Source of the DNA: VRUE01 sp045805805
GTDB lineage: Bacteria > Actinomycetota > Thermoleophilia > Solirubrobacterales > 70-9
Direction: 5' to 3'
NCBI GenBank assembly: GCA_045805805.1
Contig: JBJMKO010000137.1
Coordinates: 1-64,000, forward strand
DNA: 64,000 nucleotides
Part shown: piece after piece, positions 1 to 9,117 of the stretch
Position numbering within the stretch: position 1 is the first letter of the stretch
How the letters are laid out: each line of letters starts with the position of its first letter
Notes under the pieces: model-generated
Seen by the model: only the letters and a program-made list of their open reading frames with translations
The model's database searches: none
Told to the model about the DNA's origin: nothing
Position numbers and translations under genes: made by a program

Positions 1-319
1 GTGGGGTCACTTGGTGACCCCTGAGGGTCACCAAGTGACCACTCGCTCTCTTTCGATTCCGGCTAAGCATGGGGAAGGGCGGTACTGGGCGCCGGATGGG
101 GTGCTCGACCGGCTGGAGGAGAACGGGCAGGTGGCTTACCGGTATGCGCCGGGGCAGAACCCGAACGGGTCGGCTCGGGACATCGCCGGGGTTCGCAACG
201 AAGCCGGCAACGTGGTGGGGCTGATGCCGCATCCTGAGCACGCGGTCGACCCGCTTACGGGATCTACCGACGGGCTGCGGGTCTTCGAAGCGGTCGCGGC
301 GGCCGGGGCGCCGGCGTGA
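1..319 (+). CDS. purQ: Phosphoribosylformylglycinamidine synthase, glutaminase subunit PurQ (3' part)
   Basis: The start lies upstream of the window; the reading frame is open from base 2. The visible 105 or so residues match the C-terminal third of PurQ, the class-I glutamine amidotransferase that feeds ammonia to PurL in purine synthesis step 4. Diagnostic blocks are IPAKHGEGRY, containing the substrate-side HGEG, and MPHPEHAV, containing the catalytic His and Glu of the triad. The nucleophilic Cys lies outside the window. The stop overlaps the purL GTG start (GTGA), implying translational coupling. The first residues, GHLVTPEGHQVT, are encoded by a 36-bp palindrome and do not look like typical PurQ sequence. 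Confidence 0.95.
   Translation, partial: WGHLVTPEGHQVTTRSLSIPAKHGEGRYWAPDGVLDRLEENGQVAYRYAPGQNPNGSARDIAGVRNEAGNVVGLMPHPEHAVDPLTGSTDGLRVFEAVAAAGAPA
5..40. repeat. Perfect 16-bp inverted repeat within purQ
   Basis: GGTCACTTGGTGACCC is followed after four bases by its exact reverse complement. The structure is read in frame through purQ, giving the near-duplicate peptides GHLVT and GHQVT. It may be an inserted palindromic element or a local duplication. Confidence 0.8.
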
Positions 320-2505
320 CGGTCGAGGTCGCCAAGCACCGTGAGCTCGGTCTGACCGACTCCGAGTTCGAGCTGATCGTCGAGAAGCTTGGGCGGGAGC
401 CCAACGACGTCGAGCTGGCGATGTTCAGCCTGCTCTGGTCCGAGCACTGCGCCTACAAGCACTCGCGCAAGCTGCTGCGGCGGCTGCCGACCGAGGGCGA
501 GCGGGTGGTGATGGGGCCGGGAGAGAACGCCGGCGCGGTCGACATCGGCAACGGCCACGCGATCGCCTTCAAGGTCGAGTCCCACAACCACCCCAGCGCG
601 GTCGAGCCCTTCCAGGGGGCGGCGACAGGGATCGGCGGGATCCTCCGCGACGTCTTCGCCCTCGGCGCGCGGCCGATCGCGATCCTCGACTCGCTGCGCT
701 TCGGCGAGCTGGAATCGGTGCGCTCGCGCCACCTGCTCGACGGCGCCGTGCGCGGGATCGGCCACTACGGCAACTCGATCGGGGTGGCGAACGTAGGCGG
801 CGAGATCTACTTCGAGGCGCCCTACGAGCACAACTGCCTGGTCAACGCGATGTGCGTGGGGATTGCCAAGCAGGACGAGATGGTGCGCGCCGCGGCGGCG
901 GGCGTCGGCAACGCCGTCGTCCTGATGGGCGCCTCGACCGGCCGCGACGGGATCGGCGGCGCCTCGGTGCTGGCCTCGGCCGAGCTGGGCGATGGCGACG
1001 AGGCGAAGCGGCCGACGGTGCAGATCGGCGACCCCTTCGAGGAGTCGAAGGTGCTCGAGTGCTGCCTGGAGCTGCTCGGGAAGGGGCTGCTGGTCTCGCT
1101 GCAGGACCTCGGCGCCGCGGGCCTGACCTCCTCGGCTGCGGAGATGGCCTCGGCCGGCGGGCTCGGCATCGACCTCGACGTGGCGCGGGTGCCGCTGCGC
1201 GAGGCCGACATGGAGCCCTTCGAGATCATGGTCTCCGAGTCCCAGGAGCGGATGCTCGGCGTGGTCGAGCCGGCCAGGGTCGCTGAAGTGCTGGCCGTCT
1301 GCGAGAAATGGCAGACCGGTGGAGCTGAGATCGGTGTCATCACCGATAACGGCCAGGTCCGGATCCTGTGCGGCGAGGAGGTCGTCGGCGACATGCCCGT
1401 CGACGTCCTGGTCGACGGCTGTCCCCTCTACGACCTCAGCCCGGCCGAGCCCGACGGCTGGATCTACGGCAACAGGACGACGCTCGACCCAAGCGCTTCC
1501 GCCGAGGAGACGCTGCTGGCGATGCTCGCCTCACCGAGCATCGCCTCGAAGCGCTGGGCCTTCGAGCAGTACGACTCGGTGGTCGGCTCGCGCACGGTGC
1601 GCCGGCCCGAGTCGGCCGACGCCGCCGTTCTGCAGATTCCCGAGGCCCAGGGTGGCGCGATCGCCGTCTCGATCGACGGCAACGGGCGCCGCGTCGCCTG
1701 CGACCCCCACGCGGGGACGGTCGAGGCGGTGCTCGAGTGCGCTCAGAACCTCGCCTGCGTCGGCGCCGAGCCGCTCGGCCTGACCAACTGCCTCAACTTC
1801 GGCAACCCCGAGAAACCGACCCCCGCTTGGCAGCTCGACCGCGCCGTCAGCGGCCTCGCCGACGCCTGCAACGCGCTCGGCGTCCCGGTGGTCGGCGGCA
1901 ACGTATCCCTCTACAACGAGGGTCCGGAAGGCCCGATCTACCCCACCCCCGTCATCGGCATGGTCGGCGAGCTGCCGGACCCCGCCCGTGCCTGCGGCAG
2001 CGCCTTCGCCAGGGAGGGCGACGCGATCGCCCTGCTCGGCCCCTTCGAACCCTCGCTTGCCGGCTCCGAGCTGGCCAAGCTGCGCGGCGAATTGGAGATG
2101 GGCCTCCCCCAACCCGACGTCGGCGCGGTCGCCGCTGCCTGCTCCACCGTCCGCGACGCGGTGCGCGCCGGCAAGCTCTCCTCCGCCCACGACGTCAGCG
2201 ACGGCGGCCTGGCCTGTGCCCTGGCCGAGTCCGCGATCGCCGGCGGCCTCGGCTGCAGCGTCGACGTCCAGCCCCTGCGCGAACGGGGATGCTCCCCACA
2301 GGAGGCTCTCTTCGGTGAGGGCCCAGGCGGATTCCTGCTCAGTGGCAACCAAGCCGAGCTGGAGGAGATCGGCGCGATCGTGCTCGGCAAGGTCGGCGGC
2401 ACGACGATCGAGATCGTCGCCGGCGACCGCAGTTTCAACGTCGGCTTGGCGGCCGTCGAGAGCGCCTGGTGTTCCCTCGGCGATCTCGCCGAGCAACCGG
2501 CCTGA
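316..2505 (+). CDS. purL: Phosphoribosylformylglycinamidine synthase subunit PurL
   Basis: This is the ATP-dependent large subunit that converts FGAR to FGAM using ammonia from PurQ. At 729 residues it is the small-type PurL, which works with separate PurQ and PurS; PurS is not in the window. N-terminal markers include WSEHCAYKHS and KVESHNHPSAVEPFQGAATG. The two AIRS-like halves are each visible, with DGIGGASVLASAEL in the first and VVGGNVSLYNE in the second. It starts with GTG overlapping the purQ stop, so purQ and purL form one operon. It converges on the DUF11/RTX gene with only about 15 bp between them. Confidence 0.97.
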   Translation: MTVEVAKHRELGLTDSEFELIVEKLGREPNDVELAMFSLLWSEHCAYKHSRKLLRRLPTEGERVVMGPGENAGAVDIGNGHAIAFKVESHNHPSAVEPFQGAATGIGGILRDVFALGARPIAILDSLRFGELESVRSRHLLDGAVRGIGHYGNSIGVANVGGEIYFEAPYEHNCLVNAMCVGIAKQDEMVRAAAAGVGNAVVLMGASTGRDGIGGASVLASAELGDGDEAKRPTVQIGDPFEESKVLECCLELLGKGLLVSLQDLGAAGLTSSAAEMASAGGLGIDLDVARVPLREADMEPFEIMVSESQERMLGVVEPARVAEVLAVCEKWQTGGAEIGVITDNGQVRILCGEEVVGDMPVDVLVDGCPLYDLSPAEPDGWIYGNRTTLDPSASAEETLLAMLASPSIASKRWAFEQYDSVVGSRTVRRPESADAAVLQIPEAQGGAIAVSIDGNGRRVACDPHAGTVEAVLECAQNLACVGAEPLGLTNCLNFGNPEKPTPAWQLDRAVSGLADACNALGVPVVGGNVSLYNEGPEGPIYPTPVIGMVGELPDPARACGSAFAREGDAIALLGPFEPSLAGSELAKLRGELEMGLPQPDVGAVAAACSTVRDAVRAGKLSSAHDVSDGGLACALAESAIAGGLGCSVDVQPLRERGCSPQEALFGEGPGGFLLSGNQAELEEIGAIVLGKVGGTTIEIVAGDRSFNVGLAAVESAWCSLGDLAEQPA

Positions 2506-2520
2506 GGGCGCGGCCGGACC

Positions 2521-3387
2521 TCAACGCTCGCAGCCGCGCTCGCGATCGAGTCCGGCACCGCCGGAGCAGCGGTCGAAGCCCCGGCCGCCACGGAGACGGT
2601 CGCTCCCCGCATTTCCAGCAAGGACGTCGGCACCCGGGTTGCCGGCGAGGAGATCGGGACCGCCGCGGCCGCGGATGAGGTCGGCTCCCGCGCCGCCGAA
2701 GACCCGGTCGGCAGCCGATCCGGCGTTAACGCGATCGTTGCCGCCGCCGGCGCAGACCAGGTCGCGACCGGAGAGGCCGAAGATCGCGTCGGACCCTCCC
2801 AGGCCCACGATCACGTCGGGACCGGCGGTGCCGACCAGGCGGTCGGCACCGGGCGTGCCAGGGACCGTGGCAGTCGCGCCCCGGCAACTGACGGCCTGGG
2901 CAGGCGTCGTTACCTGGGTCGAGACCGTCGCCTCGTTATTGACAGCGACGGGATCGTTCTCGATCGAGTCGACCGAGGCCGTGTTCGTGATCGTGCCTGT
3001 CTTGGTGGGTCGCACCTGGATCGTCACGGTCACCGCATTCGCTTTGGTCGGATCCACCCCCAGGTTGCCGAGATTGCAAGTGACCCGCTTGCCTTTCTGC
3101 TCACAGCTCCCGGCGCTCGCCGAAGCCGAGATGAAGGTGACGTGGGCCGGAAGCTCATCGGTGACGGTCACTCCGGTGGCCCCCTGGGGACCCAGGTTGG
3201 CCACCTGGATCGTGTAGGTGAGGACCGTGCCAACGAGAACCGGATCTGGGCTGTCGGACTTGCCGATCTCCAGGTCGGCGACGTCGCCGGGCGCGGTATC
3301 GGCCGCAGGCGCGTACAGCACTGCCCCCGCGAAGGCGAGAAGTGCCAGCATCGCGGCGAACGCCTGCCATCTCGATCTCGAAGCCAT
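2521..3387 (-). CDS. Secreted DUF11-domain protein with RTX-like calcium-binding repeats
   Basis: A 288-residue protein with an N-terminal signal-like segment (SRSRWQAFAAMLALLAFAGA). A DUF11-like beta-sandwich follows at about residues 35-155 (PVLVGTVLTYTIQVANLGP, VTVTDELP). The C-terminal 110 residues carry nonapeptide-like repeats such as GTPGADRL, GLGGSDAIF and GGGNDRV, typical of hemolysin-type calcium-binding beta-rolls. The ATG at 3387 was chosen because it sits just before the basic-hydrophobic signal segment; upstream in-frame codons encode no recognisable sequence. Expected role is cell-surface or extracellular, with no enzymatic domain seen. It diverges from purF across about 155 bp. 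Confidence 0.85.
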   Translation of the reverse strand: MASRSRWQAFAAMLALLAFAGAVLYAPAADTAPGDVADLEIGKSDSPDPVLVGTVLTYTIQVANLGPQGATGVTVTDELPAHVTFISASASAGSCEQKGKRVTCNLGNLGVDPTKANAVTVTIQVRPTKTGTITNTASVDSIENDPVAVNNEATVSTQVTTPAQAVSCRGATATVPGTPGADRLVGTAGPDVIVGLGGSDAIFGLSGRDLVCAGGGNDRVNAGSAADRVFGGAGADLIRGRGGPDLLAGNPGADVLAGNAGSDRLRGGRGFDRCSGGAGLDRERGCER

Positions 3388-3543
3388 GGGGCTCCGGTAC
3401 CCGGCCTCGCGCGCACCTAACCACTTCCTGCTGCCGCTCAATCATCTGTCCACAGCCGGGCACGCCCTGCCCCGCTGGTACCCTCCGCGGGTAGGCAGTC
3501 CGCCTGCGCGTCACGTCCTTTCGACCGCGAGGAAAGCACGCGC

Positions 3544-4989
3544 TTGACTCCGCCCCAGGGGCAGTTCATAGACCGCGACGGCCCGCGCGAGGAATGCGGG
3601 GTGTTTGGCGTATACGCACCCGGGCACGACGTTTCCCGGCTCGCCTACTTCAGCCTCTACGCGCTGCAGCACCGCGGCCAGGAGTCGGCCGGGATCGCCG
3701 CCTGCGAGGGCGGTCACATCACGACGCTGCGCGACTCGGGGCTCGTTTCGCAGGTCTTCGACGAGGAGAAGCTGCGGGCGCTGGAGGGCGACATGGCGAT
3801 CGGCCACGTGCGCTACTCGACCACCGGCGGTGGCTCCTGGGAGAACGCGCAGCCGGTCTGGCGCGACGACGGCCGCGAGCTGGCGCTGGCCCACAACGGC
3901 AACCTGACCAACGCGGTCGAGCTCTGGGCCGAGCTGAAGGAGCGCGGCATCGCCTTCCGCGGCACCTCGGACTCCGAGATCATCGCGGCGCTGCTCTCTT
4001 CCAACCAGGGCAAGCTGATCGAGGACGCGGTCACCGACACGATGCCGCGCTTGGAGGGCGCCTACTCGACGGTGGTGATGACCAAGCGGGCGATCGTCGC
4101 CTTTCGGGACCCGCACGGGGTGCGACCGCTCTCGCTGGGCCGCCTCGACGACCGCTTCGTCGTCGCCTCGGAGAGCTGCGCCTTCGACATCATCGGCGCC
4201 GAGCTGATGCGCGAAGTGCACCCGGGCGAGATGGTCTCGCTGACCGAGCGCGGCCTCGAGACCCGCCAGGTTGTGAAGGCCGAGCGGCCGGCGATGTGCG
4301 TCTTCGAGCACATCTACTTCTCCCGCCCAGACAGCCGCCTCGAGGGCAAAGTGCTGCAGCAGGTGCGCGGCCGAATGGGCGAGATCCTCTGGCGCGAGGC
4401 GCCGGTCGAGGCCGACCTGGTGATCTCGGTGCCAGACTCGGGCAACCCGGCCGCCGCCGGATTCGCGCGCGCCTCGGGGCTTCCCCGCGACGATGGCCTG
4501 ATCAAGAACCGCTACGTGGCGCGGACCTTCATCCAGCCCGGACAGGAGCTGCGCAAGCACGGGCTGCGGCTCAAGTTCAACCCGCTGCCGGAGATCGTCG
4601 CCGGCAAACGCCTTGTCGTTGTCGACGACTCGATCGTGCGCGGCAACACGACGCGCCAGATCGTCGGCATGCTGCGCGACGCCGGGGCGAGCGAGGTGCA
4701 CCTGCGGATCTCGGCGCCGCCGATCCGCAACCCCTGCCACTACGGGGTCGACATGTCGACCCGCGAGGAGATGATCGCCCACAAGCGCACCGTGCAGGAG
4801 ATTGCCGACGAGCTCGACTGCGACTCGCTCGCCTACCTCTCCCTCGACGGTGTCTACGAGGCGATCGGCACCGCCCCCGAGGACCACTGCGACGCCTGCT
4901 TCAGCGGCCGCTACCCGCTCGGGGACCCCGAAGACGCGAACGGGAAGTTCGCGCTGGAGGATGTCGCGGTTGCTCCCGTCCGCAGCTGA
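3544..4989 (+). CDS. purF: Amidophosphoribosyltransferase
   Basis: This catalyses the first committed step of purine synthesis, PRPP plus glutamine to phosphoribosylamine. The N-terminal Ntn-glutaminase begins at Cys in ECGVFGVYAPG, so a propeptide of about 17 residues would be removed. The PRPP-binding loop VVVDDSIVRGNTTR and the phosphoribosyltransferase domain are intact. Length (481) is normal. The start codon is TTG. Late Cys residues (DHCDACFSG) are those expected in the Fe-S-type B. subtilis-like subgroup. It stands apart from purQL, is preceded by a divergent gene, and converges with the nitronate monooxygenase with only 3 bp between. Confidence 0.97.
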   Translation: MTPPQGQFIDRDGPREECGVFGVYAPGHDVSRLAYFSLYALQHRGQESAGIAACEGGHITTLRDSGLVSQVFDEEKLRALEGDMAIGHVRYSTTGGGSWENAQPVWRDDGRELALAHNGNLTNAVELWAELKERGIAFRGTSDSEIIAALLSSNQGKLIEDAVTDTMPRLEGAYSTVVMTKRAIVAFRDPHGVRPLSLGRLDDRFVVASESCAFDIIGAELMREVHPGEMVSLTERGLETRQVVKAERPAMCVFEHIYFSRPDSRLEGKVLQQVRGRMGEILWREAPVEADLVISVPDSGNPAAAGFARASGLPRDDGLIKNRYVARTFIQPGQELRKHGLRLKFNPLPEIVAGKRLVVVDDSIVRGNTTRQIVGMLRDAGASEVHLRISAPPIRNPCHYGVDMSTREEMIAHKRTVQEIADELDCDSLAYLSLDGVYEAIGTAPEDHCDACFSGRYPLGDPEDANGKFALEDVAVAPVRS

Positions 4990-4992
4990 CGG

Positions 4993-5952
4993 CTACGGCG
5001 TCAGGTCGCGGACGAGCTCGGCCGCGGGGCGCACGTCGCCGATGCGTGCCACCGTCTGCCCCGCGTAGAGCGGACCGGCGTCGAGCAGGTTGGCGGGGCC
5101 GTCGTCGGTGGGGCCGGCCGGCGAGAGCAACCGGCTGGCGGGACGCTGCGCCTTGGCGATGCGCTGCTGGATCGAAGCGGGCATGTAGCGCGCGCCGGGT
5201 GCGGTGAGGCGGTTGAGGGCCCGGTTCAGGCCGGGGCCGCGAGGATCGCCGGCCAGCCAGTGCTCGGTCGCGGCGTTGGCGATCACGCGATGGGGCGCCG
5301 GCCAGCCCGTGCCGAAGAGCTCGGTGAGGATCGTCTCATCGGTGGCCTGCAGGCGCCGTCTGTACTCGGGATGCGCGCGGCTCTCCTCGGAGAGCAGGAA
5401 GCGGGTGCCGGCGACGGCCGCACTCGCGCCGGCCTCGAGGGCTCTCTGGACGTCGCCGCGCTCCGCGATGCCACCGGCCAGGAGCAGCGGGTAGTCCCGC
5501 GGCAGTGCCGCGCGCACCTTGGCGAGAAGCTCCATCCCCGGCGTGGCCCCGCGCACATGGCCGCCGGCCTCGAAGCCCTGGACGATTACCGCATCGGCAC
5601 CGGCCGCGTGGGCGGCGCACGCCTCAGCTACCGAACCGCACTGGTGGATCCAGGCACCGGGAACCCGTCGCTTCGGCCGTCCCCAGAAGGTGACGACGAC
5701 GTCGGCCTTCGCCGCGGCCTCGAACCAGCCGTGGCGCGCGAAGGGGAGTAGGACGTTGACCGCGAGGGGCCGACCCGTCAGCGAACGCGCCTTGGCGAGC
5801 TCGCGCTCGATCGCGGCAGCGCCGTTGACCGCGATCGTCCCCAGACCACCGGCCTCCGAGACCGCAGCCGCCAGCTCGTGGCGGCTGAGGCCACCGCCCA
5901 TGCCGGCCTGGACGACCGGCGTCTGCAGCCTCAACCTCCCTATCGAGCTCAC
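4993..5952 (-). CDS. Nitronate monooxygenase / 2-nitropropane dioxygenase family protein
   Basis: A 319-residue FMN-dependent TIM barrel. Visible landmarks are TPVVQAGMGGGLS near the N terminus, QGFEAGGHVRG (the GxxxGGH phosphate/FMN-binding loop) and LLAGGIAERGDVQRALEAGASAAVAGTRFLLSEES. Family members oxidise alkyl nitronates and many are poorly defined NAD(P)H or enoyl-reductase-like flavoproteins, so substrate is not assignable. It is convergent with purF and divergent from purN; an inverted repeat occupies the latter intergenic region. Confidence 0.9.
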   Translation of the reverse strand: MSSIGRLRLQTPVVQAGMGGGLSRHELAAAVSEAGGLGTIAVNGAAAIERELAKARSLTGRPLAVNVLLPFARHGWFEAAAKADVVVTFWGRPKRRVPGAWIHQCGSVAEACAAHAAGADAVIVQGFEAGGHVRGATPGMELLAKVRAALPRDYPLLLAGGIAERGDVQRALEAGASAAVAGTRFLLSEESRAHPEYRRRLQATDETILTELFGTGWPAPHRVIANAATEHWLAGDPRGPGLNRALNRLTAPGARYMPASIQQRIAKAQRPASRLLSPAGPTDDGPANLLDAGPLYAGQTVARIGDVRPAAELVRDLTP

Positions 5953-5970
5953 CCCTCGATCGTAGGGCGT

Positions 5971-6013
5971 GCGGTCGTCATTTCAACCGCTGCGCGACTG
6001 GAATGACGACCGC
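5971..6013. repeat. 12-bp perfect inverted repeat between divergent genes
   Basis: GCGGTCGTCATT (5971-5982) and its reverse complement (6002-6013) are separated by 19 bases. The hairpin lies between the starts of the nitronate monooxygenase gene and purN. It may be an operator, a structured leader or a palindromic repeat; I saw no second copy in this window. Confidence 0.6.
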
Positions 6014-6039
6014 GCCACCGGCTGCGCGATGATGCCGCC

Positions 6040-6657
6040 GTGAGCGACTTTCGTATCGTCGTCCTTGCCTCCGGCAGCGGGACCAACCTGCAGGCGATCC
6101 TCGACACACTGCACGGGAGAGATGGGATCGAGGTCGCCGGGGTCGGCTCGGACAAGCCGGGCGCGCGGGCGCTGGAGCGGGCACGGGGCGCCGGGGTCGA
6201 GACTGGCGTCTTTCCCCCCGACGAGTACGCCGACCGGACAGCGCGCGACGGCGCGATGGGCGACTGGATCGAGTCTCGGGGTACCGACCTCGTCGTCCTC
6301 GCCGGCTACATGCAGCTGCTCAGCGGCCCCTTCGTCGCGCGCTTTCGCGACCGGATCGTCAACGTCCACCCTGCCCTGCTCCCCGCCTTCCCCGGCCTCG
6401 ACGCGATCGGCCAGGCGCTCGATGCCGGCGTCGAGGCGACCGGCGTCAGCGTCCACTTCGTCGACGAGGGGGTCGACACCGGGCCGGTGATCCTGCGGCG
6501 CGAGGTCGCGGTGCCCGCGAGCCGCGACCGGGCGGCACTGGAGGAGGCGATCCACGCCACCGAGCACGAGCTCTTCCCCGAGGCGATCCGCATGATCGCG
6601 GCGGGCAGGGTTAGGATCGAGCCGAACGACCCGCGCACGGTCGTCATCGATGAGTGA
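6040..6657 (+). CDS. purN: Phosphoribosylglycinamide formyltransferase
   Basis: This enzyme transfers a formyl group from 10-formyl-THF to GAR. The GAR-binding loop LASGSGTNLQAI is at the N terminus, and catalytic-site blocks NVHPALLPAFPG and FVDEGVDTGPVI are intact. The start is GTG at 6040; 205 residues is normal length. The stop lies inside the purH coding region (8-bp overlap), so purN-purH are translationally coupled. Confidence 0.96.
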   Translation: MSDFRIVVLASGSGTNLQAILDTLHGRDGIEVAGVGSDKPGARALERARGAGVETGVFPPDEYADRTARDGAMGDWIESRGTDLVVLAGYMQLLSGPFVARFRDRIVNVHPALLPAFPGLDAIGQALDAGVEATGVSVHFVDEGVDTGPVILRREVAVPASRDRAALEEAIHATEHELFPEAIRMIAAGRVRIEPNDPRTVVIDE

Positions 6658-8269
6658 GGCCCCCGCAGACACCCGGAACGAGACCGTGAGCGACGGCGCG
6701 GTCAGGGTGCGCCGGGCCCTCGTATCGGTCTCCGACAAGACCGGGATCGCGGACTTCGCCCGCGGCCTCGCCGACCTCGGGGTCGAGATCCTCTCCACCG
6801 GTGGCACCGCGGCGGCGCTGCGCGAGGCGGGCCTGGAGGTGACCGACGTCTCCGAGTTCACCGGCCAGGAGGAGATCCTCGGCGGCCGGGTCAAGACCCT
6901 GCACCCGCGGCTGCACGCGGCGCTGCTGGCGCGACGCGGCGACCCCGAGCACATGGCGACGCTGGAGCGCGAGGGGATCGAGCCGATCGACTTGGTCTGC
7001 GTCAACCTCTACCCCTTCGAGGAGACCGTCGCCCGCCACGAGGTCGAGCCCGAGGTCGCGGTCGAGAACATCGACATCGGCGGGCCGACGATGATCCGTG
7101 CCGCCGCCAAGAACCACGCTGGAGTCGCCGTCGTCGTCAAGCCTGAGTCCTACGACGCCGTGCTGGCCGAGCTCGACGAGTCGGGCGGTGCCCAACTGTC
7201 CGCCTCGACCCGCCACTGGCTCGCCAACGAGGCCTTCGCCCAGACCGCCCGCTACGACGCTGCGATCAGCCGCTGGTTCTCGACCGAGTACGAGGACTTC
7301 CCCGAACACCTCGCGGTCGCCTACGAGAAGGTGCTCGACCTCGCCTACGGCGAGAACCCTCACCAGCGGGCAGCCCTCTACTCCGAAGCCGGCGTCCGCA
7401 GCCACGTCCTCTCGCGCGTAGCGAAGCTGCACGGCCGGGCGCTCTCCTTCAACAACGTGCTCGACCTCGACTCGGCGCGCCGGCTTGTCGAGGACTTCGA
7501 GCAGCCCGCCTGCACGATCGTCAAGCACAACAACCCCTGCGGGGTGGCGATCGGCACCGACGCGCTGGAGGCCTACGAAAAGGCGCTGGCCTGCGACCCG
7601 ATGTCGGCCTTCGGCGGCGTGATCGCCTTCAACCGGCCGGTCTCGGAGGCGCTCGCCGAGGAGCTGCACAAGAACTTCGTCGAGGTGCTGATCGCGCCCG
7701 ACTACGAGCACGGGGCGCTCGCCGTCCTCCAACAGAAGGAGGCGATCCGCATCCTCTGCGAGGAGGAGCGCCGCGAGCGGGACCCAGGCGAACGCGACGT
7801 CAAACGGGTGCTGGGCGGGCTGCTGATCCAAGACCGCGACGGCGACCCCGAGCCGCGCGAGCTGATGGAGGTGGTGACGAAGACCAATGCGAGCGAGGAG
7901 CAGTGGCGCGACATGTGCTTCGCCTGGACCGTCGTCCGCCACGTCCGCTCCAACGCGATCGTGATCGCCAAGGACGGCGCCACCCTCGGCATCGGCGCCG
8001 GCCAGATGAGCCGCGTCGACTCGGTTCGGCTAGCGGTCGAGAAGTGCCGCGACGCCCGCGGCGAGAAGGCCGATGATCTCCTGACCGGCTCCGCCGTCGC
8101 CTCCGACGCCTTCTTCCCCTTCGCCGACGGCCCCGAGCTGGCGATCCAGGCGGGCTCGACCGCCGTGATCCAACCCGGTGGCTCGAAGCGAGACGCCGAG
8201 GTGATCGAGGCCTGCGACGCGGCGGGCGTGACGATGGCCTTCACCAAGCACCGGCACTTCCGTCATTAG
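6650..8269 (+). CDS. purH: Bifunctional AICAR transformylase / IMP cyclohydrolase
   Basis: This carries out the last two steps of IMP synthesis. An MGS-like IMP cyclohydrolase domain occupies about residues 20-150 (ALVSVSDKTG, LSTGGTAAALREAG, GGRVKTLHPRLHA). The AICAR transformylase domain follows, with KHNNPCGVA carrying the catalytic Lys-His. The C terminus TMAFTKHRHFRH is typical. The 539-residue length is full. About 17 residues precede the usual start, so a later start (for example the GTG encoding VSDGAVRVRRALVSV) is possible. Confidence 0.96.
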   Translation: MSEAPADTRNETVSDGAVRVRRALVSVSDKTGIADFARGLADLGVEILSTGGTAAALREAGLEVTDVSEFTGQEEILGGRVKTLHPRLHAALLARRGDPEHMATLEREGIEPIDLVCVNLYPFEETVARHEVEPEVAVENIDIGGPTMIRAAAKNHAGVAVVVKPESYDAVLAELDESGGAQLSASTRHWLANEAFAQTARYDAAISRWFSTEYEDFPEHLAVAYEKVLDLAYGENPHQRAALYSEAGVRSHVLSRVAKLHGRALSFNNVLDLDSARRLVEDFEQPACTIVKHNNPCGVAIGTDALEAYEKALACDPMSAFGGVIAFNRPVSEALAEELHKNFVEVLIAPDYEHGALAVLQQKEAIRILCEEERRERDPGERDVKRVLGGLLIQDRDGDPEPRELMEVVTKTNASEEQWRDMCFAWTVVRHVRSNAIVIAKDGATLGIGAGQMSRVDSVRLAVEKCRDARGEKADDLLTGSAVASDAFFPFADGPELAIQAGSTAVIQPGGSKRDAEVIEACDAAGVTMAFTKHRHFRH

Positions 8270-8961
8270 CCCTCGTCGAGCCGGCGCTGCAGATGCGCCG
8301 CCTTCTCGACATAGCCGCAGATCTCCCCAACCGTGTCGGCGGTGACGAGGAGCTCCATGTCCGGGGGTGAGATCAGCGAGGTGTCGTCGAGGCTCTCGTC
8401 GACCCAGTCGAGCAGCGGCGCCCAATGCGCGGAGTCGACGAGGATGGTGGGGAAGAGCTCGATGCGGTGGGTCTGGATCAGCGTCAAGCTCTCGAAGAGC
8501 TCGTCGAGCGTGCCGTAGCCGCCGGGAAAGATGACGAAGGCGCGCGCGTAACGGACGAACATCAACTTGCGCACGAAGAAGTAATGGAAGTCGACGCAGC
8601 GGTTGACGTAGGGGTTCGTCTCCTGCTCCCGCGGCAGCTGGATGTTGAGGCCGACGGAGAGGCCGCCGGCTTCGGCGGCACCCCGGTTCGCGGCCTCCAT
8701 CAACCCGGGACCGCCGCCGGTGATGACGGTGAAGCCGTTGCGCGCCAGGCATGCCGAGGTCTCGCGACAGAGCTCATACCAGCGATGTCCCTCTTTCACG
8801 CGTGCCGAGCCGAAGACCGAGACGCCGTCCTCGACGTCGCGCAGAGCGTCGAAGCCCTTGTCGACCTCCGTCTTGATCCGCTCGAGGCGGAGCTCGTCCT
8901 CCTCCTCCAGGTCGCAGGGCGAACGGAGCAGCTCCTTGTCGCGCTTCGCATCGTCGGCCAT
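8266..8961 (-). CDS. LOG-family (TIGR00730-like) nucleotide phosphoribohydrolase
   Basis: A 231-residue Rossmann-fold protein of the lysine-decarboxylase-like/LOG family. The two signature motifs are present: GGGPGLMEAANRGA and FPGGYGTLDELFE (PGGxGTxxE, nucleotide binding and catalysis). Characterised homologues release ribose-5-phosphate from cytokinin nucleotides or AMP-like substrates. ATG at 8961 was preferred; the in-frame extension upstream runs across the mobile-element boundary and carries no family sequence. It converges with purH, their ends overlapping by 4 bp. Confidence 0.9.
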   Translation of the reverse strand: MADDAKRDKELLRSPCDLEEEDELRLERIKTEVDKGFDALRDVEDGVSVFGSARVKEGHRWYELCRETSACLARNGFTVITGGGPGLMEAANRGAAEAGGLSVGLNIQLPREQETNPYVNRCVDFHYFFVRKLMFVRYARAFVIFPGGYGTLDELFESLTLIQTHRIELFPTILVDSAHWAPLLDWVDESLDDTSLISPPDMELLVTADTVGEICGYVEKAAHLQRRLDEG

Positions 8962-8988
8962 GCGATCTCCCCTACCCGCTACTCGGCG

Positions 8989-9003
8989 AGTACCCCCAAC
9001 GGA
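8989..9003. other. Candidate left attachment site of the tRNA-Lys element
   Basis: AGTACCCCCAACGGA resembles AGTACCCCCGACGGG at the 3' end of tRNA-Lys (20861-20875), with two mismatches. It sits between the LOG gene and the first accessory gene, where the left end of an element integrated at that tRNA would be expected. Serine-recombinase cores can be very short, so imperfect identity is acceptable, but this remains inference. Confidence 0.4.
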
Positions 9004-9041
9004 ACACAAGACGAACCACGTAGCGAGGATCAAGGGTGATT

Positions 9042-9065
9042 CGATCTCGCTGGCACGGTAGTTCG
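9042..9065 (+). repeat. Direct repeat, left copy (24 bp)
   Basis: CGATCTCGCTGGCACGGTAG and four following bases recur at 11690-11713 with two mismatches in 24. The pair brackets a 2.6-kb segment holding four or five small accessory genes and may mark a nested insertion. Confidence 0.65.
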
Positions 9066-9117
9066 TCGTCACGCAATCCGCGCGGAAACTCCGGTCCCGG
9101 CACTCGGTAGTCCGGCG

